Shown: positions 36,227 through 46,764, counted from the first letter of the stretch. The stretch: DNA of 64,000 bases from Tenebrionibacter intestinalis (GCF_016632365.1 NZ_JAEPBH010000011.1:303-64302), one strand, 5' to 3'. Program-made: numbers and translations. The notes: generated by a model not told the origin, from the sequence alone.

Positions 36227-37872
36227 AACGCCTCCTTGTATTTATACTGCTGACCGCGCCCGGCACGCTAATGGCGGCCGATGCCATTACCGGCTCGGTG
36301 CAGCGCCAGCCGACCAACTGGCAGGCCATTATTATGTTTGTGGTGTTTGTGGCAATGACGCTTGGCATTACATGGTGGGCCTCGCAGCGCACCCGCTCAC
36401 GCAGCGATTACTACACCGCAGGCGGCAATATTACCGGTCTGCAAAACGGGTTAGCGATTGCCGGTGATTTTATGTCAGCGGCCTCCTTTCTGGGTATCTC
36501 AGCGCTGGTCTATACCTCCGGCTACGACGGCCTTATCTATTCGCTTGGTTTCCTGGTCGGCTGGCCGATTATTCTGTTTCTGATTGCCGAACGGCTGCGC
36601 AATCTTGGGCGTTACACTTTTGCCGATGTCGCCTCGTACCGCCTGAAGCAAGGGCCGATTCGCGTGCTTTCCGCCTGCGGCTCGCTGGTTGTGGTCGCGC
36701 TCTACCTCATCGCCCAGATGGTGGGCGCAGGCAAACTGATTCAGCTACTTTTTGGTCTGAATTACCACATTGCCGTGGTGCTGGTCGGCGTGCTGATGGT
36801 GATGTATGTACTTTTTGGCGGCATGCTCGCTACCACCTGGGTGCAAATTATCAAAGCGGTGCTGCTGCTTTTCGGCGCCAGCTTTATGGCTTTCATGGTA
36901 ATGCGCCACGTTGGTTTTAGTTTTAATAATCTGTTCTCCGAGGCAATGGCCGCACACCCGAACGGCGAGGCGATTATGCGCCCCGGCGGGCTGGTGAAAG
37001 ATCCTATTTCCGCGCTGTCGCTAGGCCTGGGGCTAATGTTCGGCACCGCAGGCCTGCCGCATATCCTGATGCGTTTTTTCACCGTGAGCGACGCCCGCGA
37101 GGCGCGCAAAAGTGTGTTCTATGCCACCGGTTTTATGGGTTATTTCTATATTCTGACCTTTATCATCGGTTTTGGCGCCATTATGCTGGTAGGCGCAAAT
37201 CCAGCGTTTAAGGATGCGGCGGGCGCGCTAATCGGCGGTAATAACATGGCCGCCGTACATTTGGCTAACGCCGTAGGCGGCAATATGTTCCTGGGCTTTA
37301 TTTCTGCGGTGGCCTTCGCCACGATCCTGGCCGTGGTCGCCGGTCTGACGCTGGCGGGCGCCTCGGCGGTATCGCACGATCTCTACGCGAATGTCTTTCG
37401 CAAGGGCGCTACCGATCGCCAGGAACTGCGGGTGTCGAAGCTAACCGTACTGGTGCTGGGCGTGGTAGCAATTGTGCTGGGGATTGCGTTTGAGAACCAG
37501 AATATCGCCTTTATGGTCGGGCTGGCGTTCTCAATTGCCGCAAGCTGTAATTTCCCGATTATTCTGCTGTCGATGTACTGGTCGAAGCTAACCACCCGCG
37601 GCGCAATGATTGGCGGCTGGCTGGGGCTGTTGACGGCGGTAGTGTTGATGATCCTCGGCCCAACGATTTGGGTGCAAATCCTCGGCCACGCTACGCCAAT
37701 ATTCCCTTATGAATATCCGGCGCTGTTTTCAATTCTGGTCGCCTTTGTCGGCATCTGGCTATTTTCGACGACCGACAACAGCGCAGAAGGCGCGCGCGAA
37801 CGCGATCTGTTCCGCGCCCAGTTTATCCGCTCGCAAACGGGTTTAGGTATAGAGCAGGGAAACGCGCACTAG
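36223..37872 (+). CDS. actP: Acetate/glycolate:cation symporter ActP
   Basis: 549 residues, as in E. coli. It is a sodium:solute symporter family protein with a cleavable-looking N-terminal signal ([20 protein letters not shown]), followed by about 13 membrane helices. [10 protein letters not shown] near 66, [12 protein letters not shown] near 85 and [16 protein letters not shown] near 275 are family hallmarks. It imports acetate, glycolate and probably pyruvate across the inner membrane. Coupled to yjcH. A terminator follows at 37906. Confidence 0.96.
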   Translation: MKRLLVFILLTAPGTLMAADAITGSVQRQPTNWQAIIMFVVFVAMTLGITWWASQRTRSRSDYYTAGGNITGLQNGLAIAGDFMSAASFLGISALVYTSGYDGLIYSLGFLVGWPIILFLIAERLRNLGRYTFADVASYRLKQGPIRVLSACGSLVVVALYLIAQMVGAGKLIQLLFGLNYHIAVVLVGVLMVMYVLFGGMLATTWVQIIKAVLLLFGASFMAFMVMRHVGFSFNNLFSEAMAAHPNGEAIMRPGGLVKDPISALSLGLGLMFGTAGLPHILMRFFTVSDAREARKSVFYATGFMGYFYILTFIIGFGAIMLVGANPAFKDAAGALIGGNNMAAVHLANAVGGNMFLGFISAVAFATILAVVAGLTLAGASAVSHDLYANVFRKGATDRQELRVSKLTVLVLGVVAIVLGIAFENQNIAFMVGLAFSIAASCNFPIILLSMYWSKLTTRGAMIGGWLGLLTAVVLMILGPTIWVQILGHATPIFPYEYPALFSILVAFVGIWLFSTTDNSAEGARERDLFRAQFIRSQTGLGIEQGNAH

Positions 37873-37905
37873 CGCGCCGTTGAATTGACTTCCTGTGTAA
37901 GCCTG

Positions 37906-37937
37906 CCGCGCTGAATCAGCGCGGTAGTGTTTTTATC
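37906..37937 (+). terminator. Intrinsic terminator of acs-yjcH-actP
   Basis: An 8-bp stem CCGCGCTG/CAGCGCGG with a 3-nt AAT loop is followed by TAGTGTTTTTAT. Confidence 0.75.
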
Positions 37938-38111
37938 TGTATTAGCGCCGTAGGCGGGCCGGAGCGGTTACGCCTTTTGGCTTGCTTGCCGTCGTTTTTG
38001 CACCAAACAGCCGGTATCCGATACGTATTTTTCAGCAAATAGCGCGCCCGGATACCGCGATAAAATAAAAATGCATTAAAATCAATGCAACAACAGAAAT
38101 CAGGAATGGCT

Positions 38112-38993
38112 ATGGATATCCGCACGTTGCGCTATTTTGTCGAAGTCGTGCACCAGCAGAGCTTTACCCGCGCGGCGGAGAAAATGTTTGTTACCCAGCC
38201 CACGATTAGCAAGATGCTGCGCAATCTGGAAGATGAGCTGGGCAGTACGCTTCTGATTCGTGAAGGGCGCAGGCTGCTGTTGACCGATACAGGCCGCGCG
38301 GTTTACGAACACGGGATAACCATTCTCGACGAGTTCAGGCAGTTAAAAGCCGAGCTTATTGATATTAACCATCTCAATAAGGGCATCCTGCGGCTCGGTA
38401 TTCCGCCTATGGTGGGTATGATGGTGGCCAGGCCCATTAGCGCCTATCATCAACAGTATCCCGGCGTGGAGCTGAAAATCGCCGAATCTGGCGGCCTGGC
38501 GGCACAGCAGGCGGTGATGAACGGCGAGCTGGATCTGGCGATGACCGCGCTGCCAGTGGAAGATGAGCCAAGGCTTGCCACACAGCAACTGTTCAGCCAC
38601 CCGCTATGCGTACTGACGCCGCGCAGCGAACCGTGGCTTAGCCGCCAGCGCATAGACCCTGTCGAACTGGGCGAATACCCGCTGGTTATTCACAACGAAG
38701 ACTTTGCGCTCAACCGCCAGCTAATGCACCTGTTTGAGGCCTGTAATGTCACTCCACGCATTGCGGTGCGCAGCGGCCAGTGGGATTTTCTGGCGGCAAT
38801 GGTGCAGACCGGCGTCGGCATCGCGGTTCTGCCAGAACCTGTCTGCCAGCGGCTGGATGAAAAAACGCTAATGTGGCTGCCGCTAAACAGCCCGCTACAG
38901 TGGCAGATGGGGATGATATGGCGTGAGGAAAATTATCTCTCTAACAGCGCCCGCGCGTGGATTGAATGCTGCAAGCAGTACTGGGGCGCATAA
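38112..38993 (+). CDS. LysR-type transcriptional regulator
   Basis: 293 residues. I chose the ATG at 38112 (AGGA with proper spacing, MDIRTLRYF start) over the one at 38106. The N-terminal winged helix-turn-helix (SFTRAAEKMFVTQPTISKMLRNLE) is typical of the family and the C-terminal co-inducer domain spans residues about 90-290. It resembles the CidR/YwbI-like branch that responds to acetate or weak acids, which would fit the neighbouring acetate operon, but this is a judgement from general likeness. It has its own upstream spacer after the actP terminator. Confidence 0.85.
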   Translation: MDIRTLRYFVEVVHQQSFTRAAEKMFVTQPTISKMLRNLEDELGSTLLIREGRRLLLTDTGRAVYEHGITILDEFRQLKAELIDINHLNKGILRLGIPPMVGMMVARPISAYHQQYPGVELKIAESGGLAAQQAVMNGELDLAMTALPVEDEPRLATQQLFSHPLCVLTPRSEPWLSRQRIDPVELGEYPLVIHNEDFALNRQLMHLFEACNVTPRIAVRSGQWDFLAAMVQTGVGIAVLPEPVCQRLDEKTLMWLPLNSPLQWQMGMIWREENYLSNSARAWIECCKQYWGA

Positions 38994-39398
38994 ACTACCG
39001 GTAAGCGCCAAAAAGCGTAAAACGGCACGGCGTATCCGCTATCTGTATTTACCTATACCATTCAGCCGCAATGCCGGTCAGTTAAGCCTGTTTGTGAATA
39101 ATGACGCCTGTTAATGCAAAAATACCATGATATATCGGGGGCCTCGTTCCTTTTATTTGCTCAGCCTCATTGCCTGCTTTTAACGTGTACAGGCTTACGG
39201 CGCGATGGGGGATGTCCGCTAACGCAGGCGGAGACAAGGGCAGAGGCGAAACGGGACAGGAAGCGGGCCGGACGCAGGCGAATGGCCGGGAGGTGAGCGC
39301 AGCGCGACGCAATAACGACTTTGCGCTACTGCGCCCAGCTAACCTTAAGCGGCCGGCATTACGGTCTTCAGCCGGCCATTTTACTCAAAGCATAGCGC
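38994..39398. other. Intergenic region between the LysR-type gene and yjcE
   Basis: About 405 bp between two convergent genes; frames up to 94 codons exist but overlap each other and lack ribosome sites. I see no gene and no clear terminator hairpin. Confidence 0.4.
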
Positions 39399-41045
39399 TT
39401 ATTCTTTTTCGATCAGTAATGCTTCCATCAAATCGAGATCGTAGAGCATTTTAGTCAACGTCTCATTACTGATTTTCTGCGTCGCGCGCAGATGATAAAG
39501 CTCCGCGCGTTCAGAGCGTAGCGCCGTCAGACGGAAGCGGCGTTCCAGGCTCTCTTCCTGCTCCGTGTTTTCCACATCGTTACGCCCGTCTGCCCGGCGA
39601 CGCAGATTACCGATAACACGCGAACTCACTTCTTTAAGCAGCTCGTTATCAATATTTTCTTCTGTATCGCTCGCCAGCCTTTCTTCCATTTTTTGGATAG
39701 CGACAATCGCCACTTCAGCCATGACCGACTTCGCCATACGCTCTTCTCTATGCGATTGCGTTTTATCCGCCACGTCAAGATGGCGCAGCAGAATCGGCAG
39801 CATGATAACGCCGACAAACAATGAGAACAAAATGACGCCTGCCGCAAGGAATACCAGTTCGTAACGCGCCGGGAAGACCTCGCCGCTCGGCAACAGCAGA
39901 GGAATGGAGAGCACGCCGGCAAGCGTAATCGCGCCACGCACGCCAGCAAAAGTGGCGATAAGCACTTCACGCATGCTCCAGGCGCCAAATTCCATTGGCT
40001 TCTTCTTCAAAAGGCGCTTGCTGAAACTCTTCATGCCCCATAACCAAAGGAAGCGCACCAGCATCAGCGCAAAATAAATCAGCACGATATCTAAAAACAG
40101 CATCCAGGTTTCAACATTCGGATCTGCCTCGGCGGCCACCAGCGAGGTTTCCAGGATGCCCGGCAGTTGCAGACCCAGCATCAGGAACACCATGCCGTTA
40201 AAAACAAACTCCAGCATCGCCCACACGCTATTGGCTCGCAGGCGCATTGCCAGCGGCGCGGTACGCATCACGCCGGAACGCGTAATCGTCATCCCCGCCG
40301 CCACCGCAGCCAGGATACCGGATACGCCGATATGTTCCGCAATCAGGTATGACGCAAACGGCAGCAGAAACAGCAGCACAATCTGGGTTGCAGGCTCATC
40401 GCCGCTCCAGCGGCTCATCAACCTTAGCGACCGGCCATAAAGCCAGCTCACGGCAAAGCCTGCCAGCAGCCCGCCGATAGCCACTTTCATGAACTCCACC
40501 GAAGCGCCGCCGACGGTAAAAATCATCGTCCCCATCGCCACGGCTACGGCAAATTTCAACGATACCAGACCGGAGGCGTCGTTCATCAGCGCTTCGCCCT
40601 GAAGAATGCCCATGATTCTTTTCGGTATACGGCCTTCACCGACAATACCGGAGAGCGCCACCGCATCAGTCGGCGACAGCACTGCGGCCAGCGCAAAGGC
40701 TGGAATGAGCGGAATGCCGGGCACCATCCAGTAAATCAAAAAGCCAATGCCCACAACGGTAATAATCACCAGCGCCAGCGCCAGGCCAATAATCTCGCGC
40801 CCGTGTTGAATAAACTCATGCGTCGGCGTCTTCCAGCCATCGGCAAAAAGCAGCGGCGGGATAAATAACACCAGAAACAGTTCCGGATCAAAATCTACAT
40901 GTAAACCAAACGTCGGCCACGCCAACAGCGCCCCGATAGCGATTTGCATTAGCGGTAGCGGGATCTGGAAGGGCAGAATTCGGGTAATAACCCCTGAAAG
41001 AGAGACCATTAAGGTCAAAATCAAAATGGTAAAAAAGATTTCCAT
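39399..41045 (-). CDS. yjcE: YjcE, CPA1-family Na+/H+ antiporter
   Basis: 548 residues (E. coli 549). The N-terminal 400 residues contain 12-13 membrane helices with the family core LSPTDAVALSG near 127 and GEALMNDASGLVS near 153, holding the ion-binding Asp residues. The cytoplasmic C-terminal tail of about 140 residues is charged and helical. It exchanges Na+ or K+ for protons across the inner membrane. It is a monocistronic gene reading opposite to the LysR-type gene. Confidence 0.93.
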   Translation of the reverse strand: MEIFFTILILTLMVSLSGVITRILPFQIPLPLMQIAIGALLAWPTFGLHVDFDPELFLVLFIPPLLFADGWKTPTHEFIQHGREIIGLALALVIITVVGIGFLIYWMVPGIPLIPAFALAAVLSPTDAVALSGIVGEGRIPKRIMGILQGEALMNDASGLVSLKFAVAVAMGTMIFTVGGASVEFMKVAIGGLLAGFAVSWLYGRSLRLMSRWSGDEPATQIVLLFLLPFASYLIAEHIGVSGILAAVAAGMTITRSGVMRTAPLAMRLRANSVWAMLEFVFNGMVFLMLGLQLPGILETSLVAAEADPNVETWMLFLDIVLIYFALMLVRFLWLWGMKSFSKRLLKKKPMEFGAWSMREVLIATFAGVRGAITLAGVLSIPLLLPSGEVFPARYELVFLAAGVILFSLFVGVIMLPILLRHLDVADKTQSHREERMAKSVMAEVAIVAIQKMEERLASDTEENIDNELLKEVSSRVIGNLRRRADGRNDVENTEQEESLERRFRLTALRSERAELYHLRATQKISNETLTKMLYDLDLMEALLIEKE

Positions 41046-41163
41046 GCTGTCCTTGTCACGTTTTTCTACTAAACAATGAAGACCACGCCACTATAGAACA
41101 ACTTTTTTGAACGAAAAGAAACAGAAACAGAATTAAAAGGCACGAAAAGGGGAAGAGGGTTCA

Positions 41164-41183
41164 GGCGGGCCTTACGGCCCGCC
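41164..41183 (-). terminator. Stem-loop downstream of ghxP
   Basis: A perfect 8-bp stem GGCGGGCC/GGCCCGCC with a TTAC loop, 8 bp after the ghxP stop. The trailing sequence on the minus strand has few T residues, so termination strength is uncertain. Confidence 0.55.
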
Positions 41184-41190
41184 CGCATGG

Positions 41191-42540
41191 TCAGATGGCC
41201 CAGCCGCCTGCGTAAAACGCAACCAGCGCGACAGCAATAATAACCGTCCCCACGTTAAGTTTGCGCCATTCGCCGGCCATGACACGCCCGACTACCAGTA
41301 CAGCAAAGCCGATCATAATGCCGGTGACGATATTGCAGGTAAACACAATAAATACGGCGGTAATCAGCCCTGACATTGCATCCACAAAATCGTCGAAGTT
41401 AATTTTCGCTACATTGCTCAGCATCAACAGGCCGACATACATGAGCGCCGGCGCGGTCGCGTAGGCCGGAACCAGATAAGATAGCGGCGAAAGAAACAGA
41501 AGCAATAAGAACAGCCCCCCCACCACAATAGCAGTAAGGCCGGTTTTGCCGCCCGCTGCGGTTCCTGCCGCTGATTCGATATAGACCGCCGCAGGAGAAG
41601 CGCCCACCAGGCTTGAAAAAATGCTGCTCATAGAGTCGGTAGTCAGCGCTTTACCGCCGTCAATAATCTGCCCGTCTTTATTCAGTAAATTTGCCTGACT
41701 TGCTACAGCGCGGATAGTGCCGGTCGCGTCAAATATCGCGGTCATAACCAACGCCAGCACGCTCGGCAACACAACCGGGTTCAGCGCCCCCATAATATCA
41801 AGGCTGCCGATCAACGAATTGCCGTGTTCATCGTTCAGAGACGGCATAGCAAAAAAACCGCTGAAATGCACGCCCGGATCGTAAATCAGGCCAATAATCG
41901 AGATGCCGATAATAGTCAACAGTATGCCGCCGGGCACTTTACGTTTTTCCAGACCAATAATGGCCGCCAGGCCCAACAGCGACATTAGCACCGGGAAACT
42001 GGTGAAGCGGCCCAGCGTTACCGGCAGGCCATCGAGAGGGTTTTTCACCACAAGGCCCACGCCGTTAGCGGCGATAATCAGCAGAAACAAACCGATGCCG
42101 ATACCCGTACCCTGCGCCACGCCCATCGGCAGATTGCGCAAAATCCAGCTACGAATGCCGGTAGCGGAGATAACCGTAAATAGCACGCCCATCAGGAACA
42201 CCGCGCCCAGCGCTACCGGCACGCTGATATGCTGACCCAGCACCAGGCTGAAAGCCGTAAAAGCCGTTAATGAGATAGCGCAGCCTATCGCCAGCGGCAG
42301 ATTCGCCCACAGCCCCATAACAATTGAGCCAAGGCCAGCTACCAGGCAGGTCGCGACGAAAACCGCAGCGGGCGGGAAACCTGCTTTGCCAAGCATGCCC
42401 GGCACCACGATAACGGAATACACCATCGCCAGAAAGGTTGTCACCCCGGCCAGCACTTCTTTACGCACGGAGCTGCCGCGCGCAGAAATTTTGAACCAGG
42501 CGTCAAGCTTGCCGCCTGCGTGCTGAGAAGAAGTAGACAT
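41191..42540 (-). CDS. ghxP: Guanine/hypoxanthine permease GhxP
   Basis: 449 residues from the ATG at 42540, the E. coli length and start; a longer frame to 42639 is an upstream extension through the promoter. It is an NCS2 AzgA-type permease with about 14 helices; [15 protein letters not shown] near 80, the [17 protein letters not shown] region near 280 and [14 protein letters not shown] near 330 are family-typical. It imports guanine and hypoxanthine with protons. A PurR-type operator lies about 95 bp upstream. It complements UacT in the same window, giving two different purine import routes. Confidence 0.95.
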   Translation of the reverse strand: MSTSSQHAGGKLDAWFKISARGSSVRKEVLAGVTTFLAMVYSVIVVPGMLGKAGFPPAAVFVATCLVAGLGSIVMGLWANLPLAIGCAISLTAFTAFSLVLGQHISVPVALGAVFLMGVLFTVISATGIRSWILRNLPMGVAQGTGIGIGLFLLIIAANGVGLVVKNPLDGLPVTLGRFTSFPVLMSLLGLAAIIGLEKRKVPGGILLTIIGISIIGLIYDPGVHFSGFFAMPSLNDEHGNSLIGSLDIMGALNPVVLPSVLALVMTAIFDATGTIRAVASQANLLNKDGQIIDGGKALTTDSMSSIFSSLVGASPAAVYIESAAGTAAGGKTGLTAIVVGGLFLLLLFLSPLSYLVPAYATAPALMYVGLLMLSNVAKINFDDFVDAMSGLITAVFIVFTCNIVTGIMIGFAVLVVGRVMAGEWRKLNVGTVIIAVALVAFYAGGWAI

Positions 42541-42633
42541 AGTGAGTAATCCCCTGAAAATTTTGGACAGGTTGTCGTTTATGGCGGAAATTCGCCGTGG
42601 CCGCTGTTTTCGTTTACGCATTAAAAAACAGTA

Positions 42634-42649
42634 ACGCAAACGTTTAACT
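42634..42649. promoter_or_regulatory. PurR operator upstream of ghxP
   Basis: ACGCAAACGTTTAACT matches the PurR consensus ACGCAAACGTTTNCGT at 12 contiguous positions, with two or three differences at the right end. PurR with guanine or hypoxanthine would repress import genes. Confidence 0.65.
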
Positions 42650-42825
42650 CTGTATGTACAGCGCGACCGTTAATTTAAGGCAAACGATTATCCGGCCTTC
42701 TCCGGGGGGTTTTCAACATAACTTTATCGATCCGGGGTTAAAAAACGCCTGTCCGTATATTTTATCAACACCCGCTGCGCAATCGTTACCGCTGCTGCGC
42801 AAAGAGTTAACAATAGTGAGCGTTT

Positions 42826-43503
42826 TCAGGCCTGGACAGGGATATCAAACGGCCCGCCCTGCTGTATTGCGCGCTGGCAGGCTGGACGCAGTTGTATACG
42901 CCGCCACCAGCCCCGAACGTGCGCCAGTTCATTATGCCCACCGCGCGCCAGCAACGCGGCGATGGTATAGCTCATCTGAATATCGGCAATACTGAAATCG
43001 CAACCGGCAAAGTACGGGTTCGTCGACAGATGGTTATTGATAAACATAGCGTGCGTCTTCAGTTGCCCATTGAGCCAGCCGCGCCGCACGCCCGCGCCCA
43101 GGGCCCGGCCAACGGGGCGCAGCAGCCACGGCGCCGGCGCGCGACCAAGCCGTGTGAGCGCCAGCGCAATTAACAGCGGCGGCATGAGCGAGCCTTCGGC
43201 ATAATGCAACCAGAAGCGGCACGCCTGGCGTTCGTCCCCGGCAGCGGGGCGCAGCCGCCCGTCAACGTCATATGTTTCCTGAAGATATTCCAGGATTGCT
43301 CCCGATTCAGCCATAACCTGGCCGTTATCTTCCAGCACAGGCGCTTTGCCCAGTGGATGAACGCGCTTAAGGGAAGCCGGCGCCAGCAGGCTTTTCTGGC
43401 GCGTGTAGCGCACTATCCGGTAAGGCACGTGCAGTTCTTCCAGCATCCAGAGAATACGGCTGGAGCGAGAATGATCTAAATGGTGGACGGTTAGCACTGG
43501 CAT
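42826..43503 (-). CDS. Glutathione S-transferase family protein
   Basis: 225 residues from the ATG at 43503 (start MPVLTVHH as in the family); a TTG at 43527 could extend it by 8 residues. The N-terminal thioredoxin-like domain has SRSSRILWMLEEL near 12 and GKAPVLEDNGQVMAESGAI near 52, where Ser/Glu bind the glutathione gamma-glutamyl group. The C-terminal helical domain holds FSIADIQMSY near 175. It probably conjugates or reduces electrophiles. It lies 61 bp from soxR in the same direction, a sensible place for an oxidative stress enzyme, but no SoxS site is proven. Confidence 0.87.
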   Translation of the reverse strand: MPVLTVHHLDHSRSSRILWMLEELHVPYRIVRYTRQKSLLAPASLKRVHPLGKAPVLEDNGQVMAESGAILEYLQETYDVDGRLRPAAGDERQACRFWLHYAEGSLMPPLLIALALTRLGRAPAPWLLRPVGRALGAGVRRGWLNGQLKTHAMFINNHLSTNPYFAGCDFSIADIQMSYTIAALLARGGHNELAHVRGWWRRIQLRPACQRAIQQGGPFDIPVQA

Positions 43504-43564
43504 CTCCCGGCAGTTTCTGTGTATCAACTATAGAAACGCCTGGCGCTTCTGGCGAACAATACGC

Positions 43565-44032
43565 TCAGGGCTCTTCCGGCTCCCCCAGCAACCTTGCGCC
43601 GGTTCCCTGTTCACCCAACCGATCGTTAGGGTTGCGCAACGGGCAATCGCTGCGTGAAAGGCAGCCACAACCAATACAGCCGTCAAGCTCATCACGCAGG
43701 GCCGTCAGGGTGTTGATGCGTCTATCCAGCTCTTCACGCCAGCGCAGCGATAACTGCTTCCACGCTTTCGCGCTCAGCGAGTGCCCCTCAGGCAGCACGC
43801 TGAACGCTTCTTTGATGGTGGCCAGCGGAATGCCAATACGCTGGGCTATTTTGATAATAGCGACATAACGCAGCACGTCACGCGTGTACTGTCGCTGATT
43901 ACCGGCGTTACGGCGGCTCTTGATAAGCCCTTTGCTTTCATAGAAATGTAAAGCCGATACCGCCACACCACTGCGCTTTGCAACCTCGCCCGGTGAAAGC
44001 AGCGCTTTTAACCGCGATGATTTCTTTTCCAA
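43565..44032 (-). CDS. soxR: SoxR, redox-sensing MerR-type activator
   Basis: 155 residues (E. coli 154). The N-terminal MerR helix-turn-helix ([19 protein letters not shown]) is followed by a dimerisation helix and the 2Fe-2S cysteine cluster [12 protein letters not shown] near 119-130, all four cysteines present. Redox-cycling drugs oxidise the cluster and activate soxS. The gene is divergent from soxS, and its operator lies between them. The C-terminal tail [13 protein letters not shown] is slightly longer than in E. coli. Confidence 0.96.
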   Translation of the reverse strand: MEKKSSRLKALLSPGEVAKRSGVAVSALHFYESKGLIKSRRNAGNQRQYTRDVLRYVAIIKIAQRIGIPLATIKEAFSVLPEGHSLSAKAWKQLSLRWREELDRRINTLTALRDELDGCIGCGCLSRSDCPLRNPNDRLGEQGTGARLLGEPEEP

Positions 44033-44039
44033 AATAAGC

Positions 44040-44070
44040 TTTACCTCAAGTTAGGTTGAGGAATTATACT
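44040..44070 (+). promoter_or_regulatory. soxS promoter with SoxR box
   Basis: -35 TTTACC (44040-44045) and -10 TATACT (44065-44070) are separated by 19 bp, the over-long spacer typical of MerR-type promoters. Between them is the SoxR box CCTCAAGTTAGGTTGAGG (44044-44061), a dyad with near-perfect symmetry. Confidence 0.93.
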
Positions 44071-44113
44071 TCAGCTCAGCCAGAACTTCGAATTAAAATC
44101 AGAGAGGATAACC

Positions 44114-44437
44114 ATGGCACATCAAGAGATTATTGACACTCTGACGCAATGGATTGATGAGCATATCGATCAGCCGCTCAATATTGACGTCGTGGCGCAA
44201 AAAGCCGGGTATTCCAAGTGGTATCTACAGCGGATGTTCCGCTCAGTGAAGCATCAAACGCTGGGCGACTACATTCGCCAGCGCCGCCTGGCAATGGCCG
44301 CAAGAGAGCTTCGCACCACGCAGCGCCCCATCTTTGATATTGCAATGGACTTTGGCTACGTTTCACAGCAGACATTTTCCCGGGTATTCCGCCGCGAGTT
44401 TGATCAAACGCCAACCAACTACCGTCAGCACGCCTGA
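44114..44437 (+). CDS. soxS: SoxS, AraC-type superoxide response activator
   Basis: 107 residues, as in E. coli. Two helix-turn-helix motifs (VAQKAGYSKWYLQRMF near 30 and IAMDFGYVSQQTFSRVF near 78) make the monomeric AraC/XylS DNA-binding domain with no ligand domain. It activates sod, fumC, acr and other genes after SoxR-driven synthesis. AGAGAGG precedes the ATG. A GC-rich stem (AAGGCCC/GGGCCTT, 44467-44493) follows and may help end the transcript. Confidence 0.96.
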   Translation: MAHQEIIDTLTQWIDEHIDQPLNIDVVAQKAGYSKWYLQRMFRSVKHQTLGDYIRQRRLAMAARELRTTQRPIFDIAMDFGYVSQQTFSRVFRREFDQTPTNYRQHA

Positions 44438-44703
44438 CCTCGCCAGCACGCCCTGATGCTGCGCAAAAGGCCCGCCCACCCCGCGTGGGCCTTGCCGGCT
44501 TCTCCCCTTAATGGCTTTACAAACGGTGAAAAAAAACCGCAACGCGCTGATGAATTAATCAACAAATGTGATATAGTTCACATGTTCAGTGCAACTGGAC
44601 GTAAATTTACATTTCACACGGCTTATTCCTGCGGCTTTTCAACTTTACACAGTTTGCGCCCGTGCCGTGCTGCGTAATACGTTTGCTTTGAGGATTAGGT
44701 TTC

Positions 44704-44982
44704 ATGGCTACACTTACCACTGGCGTTGTTCTGATGCGCTGGCAGTTAATCAGCGCTGTACTTATGTTTCTTGCCAGCACGCTGAATATTCAGTTCCGTA
44801 AATCCGATTTTCCTTTTCTGGCCGTGATCTCAAGCGGCCTGGGTATCGCCGCCGCCTGCTGGTTCGCGACCGGCCTGCTGGGGCTAAGTATTGATTTCGC
44901 CCTGCTCTGGGCCAATGTGAAAGATGTAATGACAGAAGTGATGAGTCATACGCCGCCGGAGTGGCCGGTAATGATGAACTGA
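44704..44982 (+). CDS. yjcB: YjcB, small inner-membrane protein
   Basis: 92 residues, very close in pattern to E. coli YjcB (93). It begins MATLTTGVVLMRWQL and has two or three membrane helices (about 8-25, 37-56 and 58-75), ending in a short charged tail with PPEWPVMMN. No function has been established. It has GAGGATTAGG upstream of the ATG. A perfect stem GCCGCCC/GGGCGGC (44990-45008) follows 7 bp after the stop. Confidence 0.9.
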   Translation: MATLTTGVVLMRWQLISAVLMFLASTLNIQFRKSDFPFLAVISSGLGIAAACWFATGLLGLSIDFALLWANVKDVMTEVMSHTPPEWPVMMN

Positions 44983-45325
44983 TATGCACGCCGCCCGAGC
45001 AGGGCGGCAGTTTGAGGGCCAATCGTGTAAATAAACACTTTTATTATTTAATTAATTGTTTTTTACAAAAAAATACCAACAAGACATTAAATATGCTGCC
45101 GTTTTACGCGGAAAATTTAAAACCTCAAAGCGGATGTCTATCGCTGCCTTTACCCACCCGGCTCTCACGCTGACGCTGACATCCGTAGATACCGCATCAC
45201 GCTTGCGTTTGTATTGCTTTTTATAGGGTGTTTAACGCCAGCAAAATTTACCTACACGTCATAGCGCTATCGCAATTCTGAACCGCGTCAATAACAGTCA
45301 ATTTTCATTGTAAGTTCCGCACGGC
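44983..45325. other. Intergenic region after yjcB
   Basis: It begins with the small stem-loop 44990-45008 and then an AT-rich tract at 45028-45120. I see no gene. Confidence 0.4.
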
Positions 45326-45571
45326 TCAACGACTGACTTTCCTGTAATCATCCGCAGGCGGATACCGAAATAAACGCCAGGTTCCAGGGCGCCTGAACAG
45401 ACCGAACAGGCTAAGCATTTGCAACAAGCGAGATCGATTTAGAGATTCCCGGTCCACTATTACGGCTGCCCCCGTGAATTCAACTGTGGGCATAGCGGCA
45501 TCAGCGATCAAATCTTCCGGTTTTTTGTTATCCGGGGATATTCTCAAAGAAGAGCTTCGTTCATTAAACAT
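45326..45571 (-). CDS. Hypothetical small protein
   Basis: 81 residues from the ATG at 45571. I do not recognise it. The ribosome site is weak (GAGGG about 13 nt upstream), the composition is mixed, and the C-terminus is basic and aromatic (PGTWRLFRYPPADDYRK). It could be a true small gene or a chance frame in a lineage-variable region; I lean only slightly to a gene. Confidence 0.3.
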   Translation of the reverse strand: MFNERSSSLRISPDNKKPEDLIADAAMPTVEFTGAAVIVDRESLNRSRLLQMLSLFGLFRRPGTWRLFRYPPADDYRKVSR

Positions 45572-45636
45572 AAACAATGAACCATCCCTCTAACGTGGTT
45601 TTTTACAACATTGACCTTCAAATCCCCGGCGGCGCG

Positions 45637-46764
45637 TTATTTACGTTTGAGCAACGTGCGCAGGCGTCCGCTGTCCCGCAGCAACCCTACGCCAACGCCC
45701 AGCGCCGCATAAAATGCCCCCAGAAAAAGCAGATTCAGAATATCGTATAGCGCGGAGTGCCAGGACAGCCCCATTTGATTCACGCCAGCTATCGCTTTCG
45801 TCGCCCAGGTGGACGGCAAAAACGCCGATATCGCATGTACCCAACCCGGCATCGCCTGGAGCGGCCAAATCGTTCCTGACAGGTAAAATACCGGCATCGT
45901 AATAAACGACAGCGTCAGATAAATCATCTCAACGCTGCGCAGGCATTCGGTTAGCAGCTTCCCCATCCCCAACACCGCCAGCAAAAACGGAAAGGTTAAC
46001 AGCAGTATTTCCAGTATCGACGCCGTTTGCCGATAGCCCAGCACCCACGGCCAGAGCACGAAAAGCACGATAGAGAGAAACAGCCAGACGGGCAACAGCG
46101 CCGTCAGGCCGCCCAGGTATACCGGCAGCGGCGGTTTCCCCTGCGCGCGCAGCATAAGGCTAACGCGCACGCTGGCGATCGTCAGCGAGTGTTGCAGCAA
46201 CATGACCAGCAGGCCCGGAAACACAATGGCTGCAAAGCTGATGCCGGGGTTAAACACTTCCACCGCCTGGCTGACAACGGGCGTAAGAACCACCTCAGCC
46301 TGACGCTCGCTAAAGCCGTTTCGCAACATAAGCGACATATTGTAGCGTTTAAGCATATCCTGGTATGCCGCCAGCACGTCCTGCTGAATCTGGCCGTTCG
46401 CCAGCCGGTTGGTGGCGTCGCCGTAAACCGGAATCGTCACCCGTTTGCCGCTCAGCAGCTTCTTTTCCAGATCGGTCGGTACAATGAGCACGGCAAACAA
46501 ACGCCGCCAGCCTAAATCATGCAACGCCGCGTCCAGATTATCGTAGCTGTGCATTTTAATCCTGGCGGTAGCGTCAAGGTTGCGGATAAGCAGGCGGCTG
46601 GCCGGACTGTGATCCTGGTCAATCACCGCGACCGGCAAATCCCATACGGTACGGTGCGCGTAAACGGTGCTCATAATACACAGCGATACCAGCAGCAGCA
46701 TCCACATCGGCCGCTCCAGCATTCCCATCAGCACCTGCGTAAAGGTGTCCCAGTAACGCTTCAC
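45637..46764 (-). CDS. ABC-2 type membrane permease, second subunit
   Basis: 375 residues from the GTG at 46764, which overlaps the stop of the upstream permease (GTGA) and has AGGAGG 7 nt upstream; the frame's ATG at 46854 is too far in. One N-terminal helix (about 17-35) is followed by an extracytoplasmic region of about 140 residues and five C-terminal helices (about 170-360), the YhhJ/YbhR-type ABC-2 permease layout. The LPVAVIDQDHSPASR segment is a family mark. It forms a pair with the next gene. Substrates of this family include drugs, dyes and membrane components. No ATPase is encoded beside it. Confidence 0.82.
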   Translation of the reverse strand: MKRYWDTFTQVLMGMLERPMWMLLLVSLCIMSTVYAHRTVWDLPVAVIDQDHSPASRLLIRNLDATARIKMHSYDNLDAALHDLGWRRLFAVLIVPTDLEKKLLSGKRVTIPVYGDATNRLANGQIQQDVLAAYQDMLKRYNMSLMLRNGFSERQAEVVLTPVVSQAVEVFNPGISFAAIVFPGLLVMLLQHSLTIASVRVSLMLRAQGKPPLPVYLGGLTALLPVWLFLSIVLFVLWPWVLGYRQTASILEILLLTFPFLLAVLGMGKLLTECLRSVEMIYLTLSFITMPVFYLSGTIWPLQAMPGWVHAISAFLPSTWATKAIAGVNQMGLSWHSALYDILNLLFLGAFYAALGVGVGLLRDSGRLRTLLKRK

